A DNA stretch of 38,417 nucleotides from an uncultured Tissierellia bacterium. Its GTDB lineage: Bacteria; Bacillota; Clostridia; Tissierellales; Peptoniphilaceae. The translations under genes were made by a program, and so were the position numbers. Shown here piece after piece: positions 22,781 to 30,737 of the stretch. The DNA lies in contig CABTYV010000007.1 in the NCBI GenBank assembly GCA_902489145.1, positions 1 through 38,417 on the forward strand, written 5' to 3'. The notes under the pieces are model-generated. The model did no database searches and was not told the origin of the DNA. It saw only the letters and a list, made by a program, of their open reading frames with translations. Each line of letters opens with the position of its first letter. The first letter of the stretch is position 1.

Positions 22781-23875
22781 TTACACGTTAAAGCGAAAAT
22801 GGACGATGTCGCCATCCTGCATGATATAGTCCTTGCCCTCCAGGCGAATTTTTCCTGCTTCTCGTGCGGCATTCATGGATCCATGCGTCATCAAATCCTC
22901 ATAAGAGACGACCTCTGCTCGAATAAAGCCTCGTTGGATATCGGTATGAATTTTTCCAGCGGCTTCCAGGGCGGAGGTTCCTTTTTTTATGGTCCAGGCC
23001 CGGCTTTCATCCGCCCCTGTCGTGAGGAAGGACATTAAACCCAAAAGATCATAGGAAGCCACGATCAATCGGTCTAGGCCGGAGGATTTTAGGCCCAGCA
23101 TCTCCAGAAATTCCGCCCGGTCCTCCTCGGCCAGCAGGGCCAGCTCATATTCCGCCTTGGCGGAGATGGTTACGACACTGGCCTCCTGCCCCTGGGCATA
23201 CGCCCGGATATCCGCTACGAAGGGATTTTCTGCACCGTCGGCCTGGATCTCTGATTCAGCGATATTGGCGACATAGATGATGGGCTTGAGCGAGAGGAGC
23301 TGATAATTGCGGAGGAACTTTGCCTCCTCCTCGTTGAGCTCCAGGACCCGGGCTGATTTGCCCTCGGAAAGAACGGAGCGGATCCGATAGAGCAGGTCCA
23401 GCTCCGGGCGTGCGGCTTTATCCGCCTTGGCAATCTTTTCCTGCTTGGCGACCAGGCGCTCGATCAGCTCCAGGTCTGCCAGGATCAGCTCCAGATCAAT
23501 CGTTTCAATATCGCGCAAGGGGTCAATGGCCCCGTCCACATGGGTGATATTGGCATCCTCGAAGCAGCGCAGGACCTCCACGATGGCATCCGTGGAGCGA
23601 ATATTTTCCAAAAATTTATTGCCCAACCCTTCCCCTTGGGAAGCACCCCGTACCAGGCCCGCGATATCCACGAACTCGATGGCAGCAGGAATGGTTTTTT
23701 TGGAATGAAAGAGGCTGGTCAATTGGTCCAGCCGCGGATCCGGCACCTCCACCAAGCCCACATTGGGGTCAATGGTGCAGAAGGGATAATTTTCCGCGGG
23801 GGCTTGGGATTTGGTGATGGCATTAAAAAGAGTCGACTTGCCCACATTGGGCAGTCCAACGATTCCGAGTTTCAT
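22781..23875 (-). CDS. ychF: Redox/ribosome-associated ATPase YchF (Obg-like)
   Basis: The protein has 364 residues. I use the ATG at 23875 (MKLGIVGLPNVGKST) because AAAGGAG lies 5 nt upstream and the family starts there. G1 GLPNVGKST is at 7-15, followed by switch PAENYPFCTIDPN, G3 DIAGLVRGASQGEGLGNKFL and, in place of the GTP-specific NKxD, YVANIAESE, which fits the ATP preference of YchF. A coiled-coil region and a C-terminal TGS domain (about 280-364) with EAGKIRLEGKDY and GDIVHFRFNV complete it. YchF binds ribosomes and negatively affects oxidative-stress defence in studied bacteria. Confidence 0.96.
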   Translation of the reverse strand: MKLGIVGLPNVGKSTLFNAITKSQAPAENYPFCTIDPNVGLVEVPDPRLDQLTSLFHSKKTIPAAIEFVDIAGLVRGASQGEGLGNKFLENIRSTDAIVEVLRCFEDANITHVDGAIDPLRDIETIDLELILADLELIERLVAKQEKIAKADKAARPELDLLYRIRSVLSEGKSARVLELNEEEAKFLRNYQLLSLKPIIYVANIAESEIQADGAENPFVADIRAYAQGQEASVVTISAKAEYELALLAEEDRAEFLEMLGLKSSGLDRLIVASYDLLGLMSFLTTGADESRAWTIKKGTSALEAAGKIHTDIQRGFIRAEVVSYEDLMTHGSMNAAREAGKIRLEGKDYIMQDGDIVHFRFNV

Positions 23876-23917
23876 AAAGGCTCCTTTGATCAAATTTGGC
23901 TTCTTCCAATCGGGCCT

Positions 23918-23926
23918 ATTGTATCA
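23918..23926 (-). promoter_or_regulatory. Extended -10 promoter for ychF
   Basis: The minus strand reads TGATACAAT, an extended -10 (TG-n-TACAAT), about 43 nt before the ychF start. No good -35 is seen 17 nt upstream, as is allowed for extended -10 promoters. Confidence 0.45.
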
Positions 23927-24034
23927 TTTTTTTCTTTTTTCTGCCCCGAAGGCTGTCCGCCAGATCAGCATTCTTTTAAGAGCGAATTTGCACCATGAGG
24001 TCCCTTTTGTAGACAAGATTTTTCCTTGGCGCTA

Positions 24035-24063
24035 TTGACATTGATCCATCGATTGAGTAACCT
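24035..24063 (+). promoter_or_regulatory. Possible promoter for the XRE-mgtE genes
   Basis: A perfect TTGACA (24035-24040) is followed after 17 nt by TAACCT (24058-24063), a weak -10. It lies in the 308-nt gap between ychF and the XRE gene and would give a leader of about 115 nt. Confidence 0.4.
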
Positions 24064-24075
24064 TTAATTATCAAG

Positions 24076-24121
24076 GGATCGCCCCCCATAAGGCATAGAG
24101 CCCATTTTGGAGGCGAAATCC
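24076..24121 (+). promoter_or_regulatory. Structured segment in the XRE-mgtE leader
   Basis: GGATCGCC (24076-24083) can pair with GGCG-AA-ATCC (24112-24121), enclosing a small GGC-ATAGA-GCC hairpin. A second perfect hairpin, CCGCC-TGA-GGCGG (24152-24164), lies 9 nt before the ribosome site. No known riboswitch class is recognised. Confidence 0.3.
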
Positions 24122-24183
24122 TTCCATATATTTTATTGCAGACGGCTTTGGCCGCCTGAGGCGGAGCATAGAAGGAGGAGTTT

Positions 24184-24441
24184 ATGGAAAATCGCATGAA
24201 GGAATTTCGAAAACCGCTGGGTCTATCGCAGCACCGGCTGGGTAAAAAAGTGGGGGTATCCCGCGTCAGCATTAATAAAATTGAGCGTGGCAAAACGGTG
24301 CCGGGTCTCAAGCTGGCCTATGCCATTGCGGAAGCGCTGGGTGCGAGCATATATGAGATCTTTGACTTAGATGAAAAAGGAACCTATGCCTATGCCAAGA
24401 AAGAGAGGCAAGAGGAGCGCGAAGAACAGTCAGAAGCATAA
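24184..24441 (+). CDS. XRE-family helix-turn-helix regulator
   Basis: The protein has 85 residues, with GAAGGAGGAG just before the ATG. The helix-turn-helix covers about residues 6-60: LGLSQHRLGKKVGVSRVSINKIERGKTVPGL's scanning and recognition helices, then LKLAYAIAEALGASIYEIF. This is the plan of short chromosomal Cro/CI-like regulators. A charged tail rich in Lys and Glu follows. The gene lies 45 nt before mgtE in the same direction and may regulate it or itself; no partner toxin is present, so an antitoxin role is unlikely. Confidence 0.88.
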   Translation: MENRMKEFRKPLGLSQHRLGKKVGVSRVSINKIERGKTVPGLKLAYAIAEALGASIYEIFDLDEKGTYAYAKKERQEEREEQSEA

Positions 24442-24486
24442 TCCCACCAGAGCCCTAGCGAATAGGGCGTAGGGAAGGGAGGGACC

Positions 24487-25815
24487 ATGTCATTACAAAA
24501 ATTAAAAGAGCCTAGGTTGGAGGAGACGGACTACGGTGCACTCCTGGATAAGCCGGCTGAAGATATCGCGGAGATTATTCAGGACTGGGAACCAAAGGAA
24601 CGAGTGCTGTTTTTAAACCGTCTCGATAAAGAGCGCTTTGCGGATGTATTTTATTTTTCCGATCCGGAAGTCAAGGAATCCATCCTATCGACCATGACCG
24701 ATCCTCAGATGGTGGAGCTCTTAGATGAGTTGGCCTCCGATGAACTGGTCGATACCCTCCAGGAGATGCCGGCCAATGTAGTAACCGGACTCTTACGCAA
24801 GATTGACCCCGACCGCCGGCAGGTGACCAATCGCTTATTAAATTATCCGGAGGAGTCCGTAGGCTCCCTCATGTCAGTTGATTACTGCAAGGTCCGGGAA
24901 GGGGCCAAGCGCAGCGAAATTCGCCGCAAGATCAAAGAGGGCAACTATGATGCGGAACACCTCCTGGAGATTTATATTGTCAATGAAGCCCGGCGCCTGA
25001 TCGGGGTGCTTTCCCTGGGCGATTTGGTCCAAGATGACGAGGAGGATGTCACCGACCTTATTCGGACCGATATCGTCACGGTGGAGGCGAAACAAGACCA
25101 GGAGCTGGCGGCCAATCTTTTCGGCAAGTACCACCGTATGGTGCTGCCGGTCGTCGATAGCGAAGCGCGATTGGTGGGCATCATCACGGCGGATGACATC
25201 TTCGAGGTCATGGAGGATGAGTTTTACGAGGATTTCTCCTTGGTTCAAGGTATTTCATCCAATGAAGAGGATAATTATCTGGACACGCCCGTCTCCTTCT
25301 TTTTCAGGAGCCGGATCGTCTGGCTCCTGATCCTGATGATTTCCGCCACCTTGACGGGCCTGGTCATTTCCAGCTTTGAGGCGGTGCTGGCCTCCAATGT
25401 GATCCTTACGGCCTTTATCCCCATGCTGATGGACTCTTCGGGCAATGCTGGCAGCCAGTCCTCATCGACCGTCATCCGGGCCCTCTCGCTCGATGAGGTG
25501 ACCGACAAGGACAGCCTTCAGGTGTTCTGGAAGGAGCTACGGATCGGCCTCACCTGCGGGGTCACCCTGGCCCTGGTCAATTTCGCCCGGATGTTCTTTT
25601 TTACCAAGGCGGGGTTGATGGTTGCCGTAACGGTGTCCCTGACCCTGGTCGCGGCCATCGTCATCGCCAAGATCATTGGCGGACTTTTGCCCCTCCTGGC
25701 GACCAAGCTACATCAGGATCCGGCCGTGATGGCGGGCCCCCTGTTAACTACGGTGGCCGATACCGTGACCCTCCTGGTTTACTTTTCAGTGGCCAAAGCG
25801 ATTTTAGGTTTATAA
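24487..25815 (+). CDS. mgtE: Magnesium transporter MgtE
   Basis: The protein has 442 residues, with GGGAGGGACC before the ATG. The order is classic: a superhelical MgtE N domain (about 15-135, with DELASDELVDTLQEMP), a CBS pair (about 135-260, with LIGVLSLGDLVQ and LVGIITADDIFEVMEDE), a plug helix and five membrane segments (about 285-442). The pore helix contains PMLMDSSGNAGSQSSS, whose Asp is the Mg2+ selectivity residue in this family, and LATKLHQDPAVMAGPLLTT. The cytosolic domains sense Mg2+ and close the channel when it is abundant. The short gap before it holds a GCCCTA-GCGAA-TAGGGC hairpin (24452-24468) but no M-box riboswitch. Confidence 0.96.
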   Translation: MSLQKLKEPRLEETDYGALLDKPAEDIAEIIQDWEPKERVLFLNRLDKERFADVFYFSDPEVKESILSTMTDPQMVELLDELASDELVDTLQEMPANVVTGLLRKIDPDRRQVTNRLLNYPEESVGSLMSVDYCKVREGAKRSEIRRKIKEGNYDAEHLLEIYIVNEARRLIGVLSLGDLVQDDEEDVTDLIRTDIVTVEAKQDQELAANLFGKYHRMVLPVVDSEARLVGIITADDIFEVMEDEFYEDFSLVQGISSNEEDNYLDTPVSFFFRSRIVWLLILMISATLTGLVISSFEAVLASNVILTAFIPMLMDSSGNAGSQSSSTVIRALSLDEVTDKDSLQVFWKELRIGLTCGVTLALVNFARMFFFTKAGLMVAVTVSLTLVAAIVIAKIIGGLLPLLATKLHQDPAVMAGPLLTTVADTVTLLVYFSVAKAILGL

Positions 25816-25854
25816 CGTTGATTTCAGTAGAGCAATTAGAAAAGGGAGAGAAGC

Positions 25855-27633
25855 ATGAGCATTTTTGATCAAGTCCAGGCCCTGCGTGAAAAGATGAATG
25901 AGCGCGGCTTGGACGCCTACATTGAACTGACATCCGATCCCCATAGCTCGGAATATGTGCCGGACTATTATAAAACGAGACAATTTTTGTCCGGCTTTAC
26001 CGGCTCTGCCGGCACCGTGATCATCACCAAGGATAAGGCTGGGCTTTGGACCGATTCCCGCTACTTCCTCCAGGCAGCGGAGGAGCTGAAGCACACCCCC
26101 TTTACCCTCTACCGCCTGGGGAGCGATGATCCGAGGGAGCTGGATTTTCTTCAGGCCGAGACCGGGGAGTTCGCGAAGATCGGCTTCAATGCCGCCTGCA
26201 TGCCGACCTCCTTCTACCGCCGCCTGTCGAAGGCCCTGGGCAATCGACTCCTGGTAGGGGATATGGATTTTGTGGGGGACATCTGGACGGATCGCCCGAC
26301 CCTGCCGAAAAGACCCGCTTATTTTTATCCGGAGACCTACTGTGGGACCAGCATGGAAGAGAAGCTGCGGGTTTTGCGCTATATGATGAAGGAACGCTCC
26401 GTCGACAGCACCTTCCTGGGCGCTTTGGATGATGTTTGCTATCTCTTCAATATTCGGGGCTGGGATGTGGAAGACACACCGGTGGTCCTCTCCTATGCCC
26501 TGATCAGCCAGGACAAGGCCATGCTGTTCATGGCGCCGGAAAAATGCCCGGACGAGATCCGTCGCAAGCTGGATCAGGCGGGGGTGGAGCTCTATGCCTA
26601 TGAAGCTGTTGGGGAGAAATTGGCCCAGCTGGCCCCCAAGCAGACGATTTATCTGGATCCTAATTATACCAACTGGGCGCTCTATCAAAAGATTCCGGAC
26701 AATGTGCGCATTCAGACGGGGGTCAATTTAACCAGCCTGATGAAGGCGATCAAAAATGAAACGGAAATTGTCCAGTGCAAACAGGCCTATCTCAAGGATG
26801 GGGTAGCCCTGATGAAGTTCTTCAACTGGGTGGAGACCGGCGCCCGAACAGGCGCCGTTTCAGAACGCGCAGCAGCGACCAAGCTGCACGAGTTTCGAGC
26901 AGAGGGCGATGATTTTCTGGAGGATTCCTTTGCCGCGATCATTGGCTACGGCGCCAATGGAGCTATTGTCCACTATAACCCCATGACGGCCGAGCATACG
27001 ACCCAAATTGAGGACCACGGTTTGCTTTTGGTCGACTCCGGCGGACAGTACCTCCAGGGGACGACGGATATCACGCGCACCTATGCCATGGGCAAAACCA
27101 CAGCAGAAGAGCGGGAGGATTATACCCTGGTCTTAAAAGCGCATATTGCCGGCATGATGGCCCGCTTCCCCAAAGGAACGACCGGCGCCTACATCGACAG
27201 CATTGTCCATCAGCCACTGCGGGCGCACTATAAAGACTTTCACCACGGCACAGGCCACGGCGTGGGCCATCTCTTAGCCTGCCATGAAGGCCCTCAAAAC
27301 TTCGGGCCAAACTCGACCGGTGTGAAGATCGTACCGGGCATGGTCACCTCTATGGAGCCGGGCCTTTATGTGACAGGCAAGCACGGGATCCGGATCGAGT
27401 CGATCACCTTATGTGTGGAAGGAGAGGAAAACGAGTACGGCCATTTTTATGAGCTGGAATCCCTGACCTGGGTGCCGATCGACACCCGACCGGTGGATGT
27501 GTCGCTGCTCACAGACGAAGAGCTCCGCTGGCTGAATCACTACAACCAAACCTGCCGTGAAAAGCTACAGCCCCTCCTCACAGGAGAGGTCCTGGCCTAT
27601 ATGGAGGCCCGCACCGAGCCTATCAGCCGCTAG
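25855..27633 (+). CDS. pepP: Xaa-Pro aminopeptidase (M24B family)
   Basis: The protein has 592 residues, the long three-domain form. The N-terminal creatinase-like domain (about 1-130) contains DPHSSEYVPDYYKTR and FTGSAGT with GLWTDSRYF. A second creatinase-like domain (about 135-300) follows, then the pita-bread metallopeptidase fold (about 310-530). The five metal ligands are all visible: Asp394 in LLVDSG, Asp405 in TTDITR, His468 in GTGHGVGH, Glu501 in SMEPG and Glu515 in IRIES. It releases N-terminal residues linked to proline, serving peptide turnover. There is no signal peptide, so it is cytoplasmic. The ATG has a good ribosome site and uvrC follows 12 nt after the stop. Confidence 0.95.
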   Translation: MSIFDQVQALREKMNERGLDAYIELTSDPHSSEYVPDYYKTRQFLSGFTGSAGTVIITKDKAGLWTDSRYFLQAAEELKHTPFTLYRLGSDDPRELDFLQAETGEFAKIGFNAACMPTSFYRRLSKALGNRLLVGDMDFVGDIWTDRPTLPKRPAYFYPETYCGTSMEEKLRVLRYMMKERSVDSTFLGALDDVCYLFNIRGWDVEDTPVVLSYALISQDKAMLFMAPEKCPDEIRRKLDQAGVELYAYEAVGEKLAQLAPKQTIYLDPNYTNWALYQKIPDNVRIQTGVNLTSLMKAIKNETEIVQCKQAYLKDGVALMKFFNWVETGARTGAVSERAAATKLHEFRAEGDDFLEDSFAAIIGYGANGAIVHYNPMTAEHTTQIEDHGLLLVDSGGQYLQGTTDITRTYAMGKTTAEEREDYTLVLKAHIAGMMARFPKGTTGAYIDSIVHQPLRAHYKDFHHGTGHGVGHLLACHEGPQNFGPNSTGVKIVPGMVTSMEPGLYVTGKHGIRIESITLCVEGEENEYGHFYELESLTWVPIDTRPVDVSLLTDEELRWLNHYNQTCREKLQPLLTGEVLAYMEARTEPISR

Positions 27634-27645
27634 AAGAGGGTGGGG

Positions 27646-29526
27646 ATGAAGGATTTTTCAGAAGCCCTCCGCCATGTGCCCCATCAGCCGGGGGTCTACC
27701 AGATGTTCAATGATGAGGGGACGATCATTTACGTCGGCAAGGCCATTGACCTCAATCGTCGGGTCCGCTCCTACTTTACCAAGTCGCGCAAGGGCAAGAC
27801 GGCAAAGGTCAATGCCATGGTCGAACACGTGGACCACTTCGAGTACATCCTGGTGGACAATGAGGTGGAGGCCCTGGTTTTAGAATCCAACTTTATCAAG
27901 GAACACGCCCCCTATTACAACATCCTTCTGCGAGATGACAAGCAGTATCCCTACATCTGCATCACAAAAGAAAAGTTTCCGCGTCTGCTGAAGGTTCGAC
28001 AGGTGCGTAAGGATGGGGCCGATTATTTCGGCCCTTTTCCGAACGCTTATGCGGTCAATGATATCATTCGTCTCCTCCAGCGCCTTTTTCGCCTTCGGAC
28101 CTGTCGGCTGGATTTTGCAGCGGGTCAGCGCCTGGACCGCCCCTGTTTAAATTATTTCATTGACCAGTGCCCGGCTCCCTGTGTGGGGCGGGCGGACGAA
28201 GCGGCTTATAAAGCGCGGATGGAAGAGGTTCGCCATTTTTTGAAGGGGGAGGATGCGGAAATCCGCGCCTACCTGACTAAGGAGATGGAGTCGGCTGCCC
28301 AGACGCTCCAGTACGAACGGGCCGCCCGCTTTCGGGACGATCTGCGCCACCTCGATGAGCTAAAGGAGCGGCAGAAGGTGACCTTTACCAATCAAAAGGA
28401 CGCCGACGTGGTGGCCTTCGCCCGAGGTCAGGGGCTTTTGATGATTCAGGTCTTCTTTGTCCGTGACGGCAAGCTGGTGGACCGGCAGAGCTTTGAGATG
28501 CAGGAGGCTTTTGAGGAGGAAGGACCGGAGATCCTCGCTTCCTTCTTAAAGCAGTTCTATCTTTATGCCCCGTATGTGCCTGCGGAGATCCTCCTTTCGG
28601 AGATGCCCGCCGATGCGGCGGCCATCACGGCCTATCTGAGCGAAAAACGGGGGCGCAGGGTCCAGCTGCTCCTCCCCAAGCGCGGGGATAAGCGGGCCCT
28701 TTTGCGGACGGCGGAGGCCAATGCCCAAGAAGCGCTGGTCAAAAAAAGGCAGGCCCTGGAGCGCAAGGAGCGCCATCAAGACCGGGGCATCCGCGCCCTG
28801 GAAGGCCTTTTGGGTCTACCGAGGGTGGACCGGGTGGAGGCCTACGATATTTCCAACCTTTCCGGCGTGCAAAACGTGGGCTCCATGGTCGTTTTTCATC
28901 GGGAAAAGAAGCAGCCCAAGGAGTATCGAAAATTTAAAATTCAGACCGTCGATGGGGTCAATGAGTACGCATCCCAAAGAGAAATGCTGGAGCGGCGTCT
29001 GGACCACGGCTTACGGGACCGGGCGGAGGGCCAGAGCCAAAAAACTGGTTTTGGTGCTTTTCCGGACCTCATCCTGATGGATGGCGGAGCCGGCCAGGTC
29101 CATCTCGCAGAAGACCTGCTGGCGCAAAGAAAATTGACCATTCCCGTGGTCGGCCTGATCAAGGATGACAAGCATGTCACCAAGGCCCTTTACTACCAGG
29201 ACCGACAATGGCCCCTCGACCGACGGACCCCCCTCTATCAGTATCTTTATGCAGTTCAGGAGGAGGTGCACCGTTTTGCCATCCATTATCACCGAAAGCT
29301 GCGCAGCCAGGCCATGACCCATTCTATTTTGGATGAGATTCAGGGGATCGGACCGGTTCGAAGAAGGGCCCTGCTCCAGACCCTGGGCTCGATCAAAAGC
29401 ATCCGTGAAGCCGAGCTGGAGAAGCTCGCGCGCGTGGAGGGTATGAACCAAAGGGCGGCACAAGCCGTATGGCACTATTTTCATCAGAAAAAGGAAGAGG
29501 ATCAGAAAGCGGAGGCAGGAGAATGA
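27646..29526 (+). CDS. uvrC: UvrABC excinuclease subunit C
   Basis: The protein has 626 residues. I prefer the ATG at 27646 over the GTG two codons earlier because of its spacing to AGAGGG. The GIY-YIG nuclease domain (about 10-95, with GVYQMFNDEGTIIYVGKA) makes the 3' incision. A Cys cluster (CRLD...CLNYFIDQCPAPC) follows, then a UVR domain (about 195-235), the RNase H-like 5' incision domain (about 370-540, VEAYDISNLSG and DLILMDGGAGQV) and a C-terminal double helix-hairpin-helix (IQGIGPVRRRALL, LARVEGMNQRAA). It cuts both sides of bulky DNA lesions with UvrB. The stop overlaps the hprK start by 4 nt. Confidence 0.97.
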   Translation: MKDFSEALRHVPHQPGVYQMFNDEGTIIYVGKAIDLNRRVRSYFTKSRKGKTAKVNAMVEHVDHFEYILVDNEVEALVLESNFIKEHAPYYNILLRDDKQYPYICITKEKFPRLLKVRQVRKDGADYFGPFPNAYAVNDIIRLLQRLFRLRTCRLDFAAGQRLDRPCLNYFIDQCPAPCVGRADEAAYKARMEEVRHFLKGEDAEIRAYLTKEMESAAQTLQYERAARFRDDLRHLDELKERQKVTFTNQKDADVVAFARGQGLLMIQVFFVRDGKLVDRQSFEMQEAFEEEGPEILASFLKQFYLYAPYVPAEILLSEMPADAAAITAYLSEKRGRRVQLLLPKRGDKRALLRTAEANAQEALVKKRQALERKERHQDRGIRALEGLLGLPRVDRVEAYDISNLSGVQNVGSMVVFHREKKQPKEYRKFKIQTVDGVNEYASQREMLERRLDHGLRDRAEGQSQKTGFGAFPDLILMDGGAGQVHLAEDLLAQRKLTIPVVGLIKDDKHVTKALYYQDRQWPLDRRTPLYQYLYAVQEEVHRFAIHYHRKLRSQAMTHSILDEIQGIGPVRRRALLQTLGSIKSIREAELEKLARVEGMNQRAAQAVWHYFHQKKEEDQKAEAGE

Positions 29527-30491
29527 CACAAGGACAAAAATTGGTGCCTTTATCCAAGTTGGTAGAGAAGGTGGGCCTGGAGGTCGTCCATCGCTCGTCT
29601 GATTACGATCAGATCGTGATCACGGCGGAGGATGTCAACCGGCCAGGTCTCCAGCTGTCTGGCTTTATGTCCAACTTTGCCTGGAAGCGGCTGCAGATCA
29701 TTGGCCGCGTAGAATATATTTACTATATGCAGATGGAGCCGGGCTTGCGCTATGAGCGCTTTCGAGGCATTTTCTCCTATCCCTTGCCCGCCCTGATCTA
29801 TTCGTATAATCAGTCCATCACCAAGGATATCCTGGACCTGGCCGATTATTATGACAAAACCATCCTGCGGACCGATTGGCCTACCACCCGGCTCATCGCC
29901 AAGCTCAATACCGCCCTGGAAAATTTCATGGCGCCGGAGACGACGGTTCATGCCGGCATGATGGATATTTTCGGCATGGGCGTTTTGATTCGGGGCAAAT
30001 CCTCGGTCGGGAAGTCGGAAACCTGCCTGGATTTGATCATTCGGGGCCACCGTCTGGTCGCAGATGACGTGGTGCACATTCGAAAGGTGGACGATACGCT
30101 ATTAGGGGAGGCGCCGGAGAATATCCGCCATTTTATGGAAATCCGGGGCCTGGGCATTTTGGATATCCGGCGCCTCTATGGGATTGGCTCGGTCAAGGAA
30201 GAGGCTCCGGTGGAGCTGGTCGTAGACCTGGAGGATTGGGACGATCAGAAGGAGTATGACCGCCTGGGGATCAGTCAGGACTATGCAGAAATCTTAGGCG
30301 TTCAGGTGCCGGCCATCACGGTGGCCGTCAAGCCCGGTAGAAACATTGCCATGATCGTGGAGGTGGCAGTGCGCAACACCCGTCAAAAGGAGATGGGTTA
30401 CAATGCGGCCCTGGTGCTCAATGAAAAGCTGATCCGAGAGGCCAACGAGGAGCACGCTCAGGAGGTCGCCCAGCATTTTCCCGAAGAATAG
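29523..30491 (+). CDS. hprK: HPr kinase/phosphorylase
   Basis: The protein has 322 residues; the ATG overlaps the uvrC stop (ATGA) and GGAGGCAGGAG precedes it. The N-terminal domain (about 1-130) is followed by the kinase domain with conserved His143 before MMDIFGMGVLIRG. The Walker A reads GKSSVGKSE (158-166), where the family more often has G-x-SG-x-GKSE, so Ser replaces one Gly but the loop pattern holds. The HPrK signature MEIRGLGILDIRRLYG is intact. The enzyme phosphorylates HPr on serine and controls carbon catabolite repression through CcpA. Adjacency to uvrC is common in Clostridia. Confidence 0.96.
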   Translation: MTQGQKLVPLSKLVEKVGLEVVHRSSDYDQIVITAEDVNRPGLQLSGFMSNFAWKRLQIIGRVEYIYYMQMEPGLRYERFRGIFSYPLPALIYSYNQSITKDILDLADYYDKTILRTDWPTTRLIAKLNTALENFMAPETTVHAGMMDIFGMGVLIRGKSSVGKSETCLDLIIRGHRLVADDVVHIRKVDDTLLGEAPENIRHFMEIRGLGILDIRRLYGIGSVKEEAPVELVVDLEDWDDQKEYDRLGISQDYAEILGVQVPAITVAVKPGRNIAMIVEVAVRNTRQKEMGYNAALVLNEKLIREANEEHAQEVAQHFPEE

Positions 30492-30570
30492 ACGGGCTAT
30501 GATTGTTTTCTAGTGGATCAGTACGAGGCGCAAAGCCTGATCTGATCAAAAGCGGCAGGGCGGGCCGGGT

Positions 30571-30599
30571 TTGACGGGCAGCCGATCTAGCGCTATACT
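30571..30599 (+). promoter_or_regulatory. SigA-type promoter for nifJ
   Basis: TTGACG and TATACT are separated by exactly 17 nt, giving a leader of about 130 nt before the nifJ ATG. Confidence 0.75.
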
Positions 30600-30686
30600 G
30601 AATAAGAATGTTTGCTTTATGATTGAGGGCGATGACGGACGAGAGACGGCGGTTTTTGAACGGCCGCTTTTCGTGCGTGATTTTAT

Positions 30687-30718
30687 AAATGTTTCAAAGC
30701 GAGGCTTGGTAAACATTT
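30687..30718 (+). promoter_or_regulatory. Inverted repeat in the nifJ leader
   Basis: AAATGTTT and AAACATTT form an 8-bp perfect stem with an inner AAG/CTT pair in the loop. GAATTTTTTAGGAGG follows, so the hairpin is directly before a T run and the ribosome site. It could be a regulator's operator, an attenuator or an mRNA stabiliser. It does not match the Rex consensus. Confidence 0.45.
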
Positions 30719-30737
30719 GAATTTTTTAGGAGGCAAT

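Noticed and set aside
22180..22872. Minus-strand frame of 230 codons opposite the decarboxylase beta subunit
   Set aside because: It is the complement of a well-supported membrane protein gene; its Arg/Thr/Pro-rich composition is typical of antisense frames in GC-rich DNA.
30513..30546. Imperfect hairpin GATCAG...AGGC-GCAAA-GCCT...CTGATC after hprK as a terminator
   Set aside because: No T run follows on the plus strand and the stem is interrupted; left unassigned.
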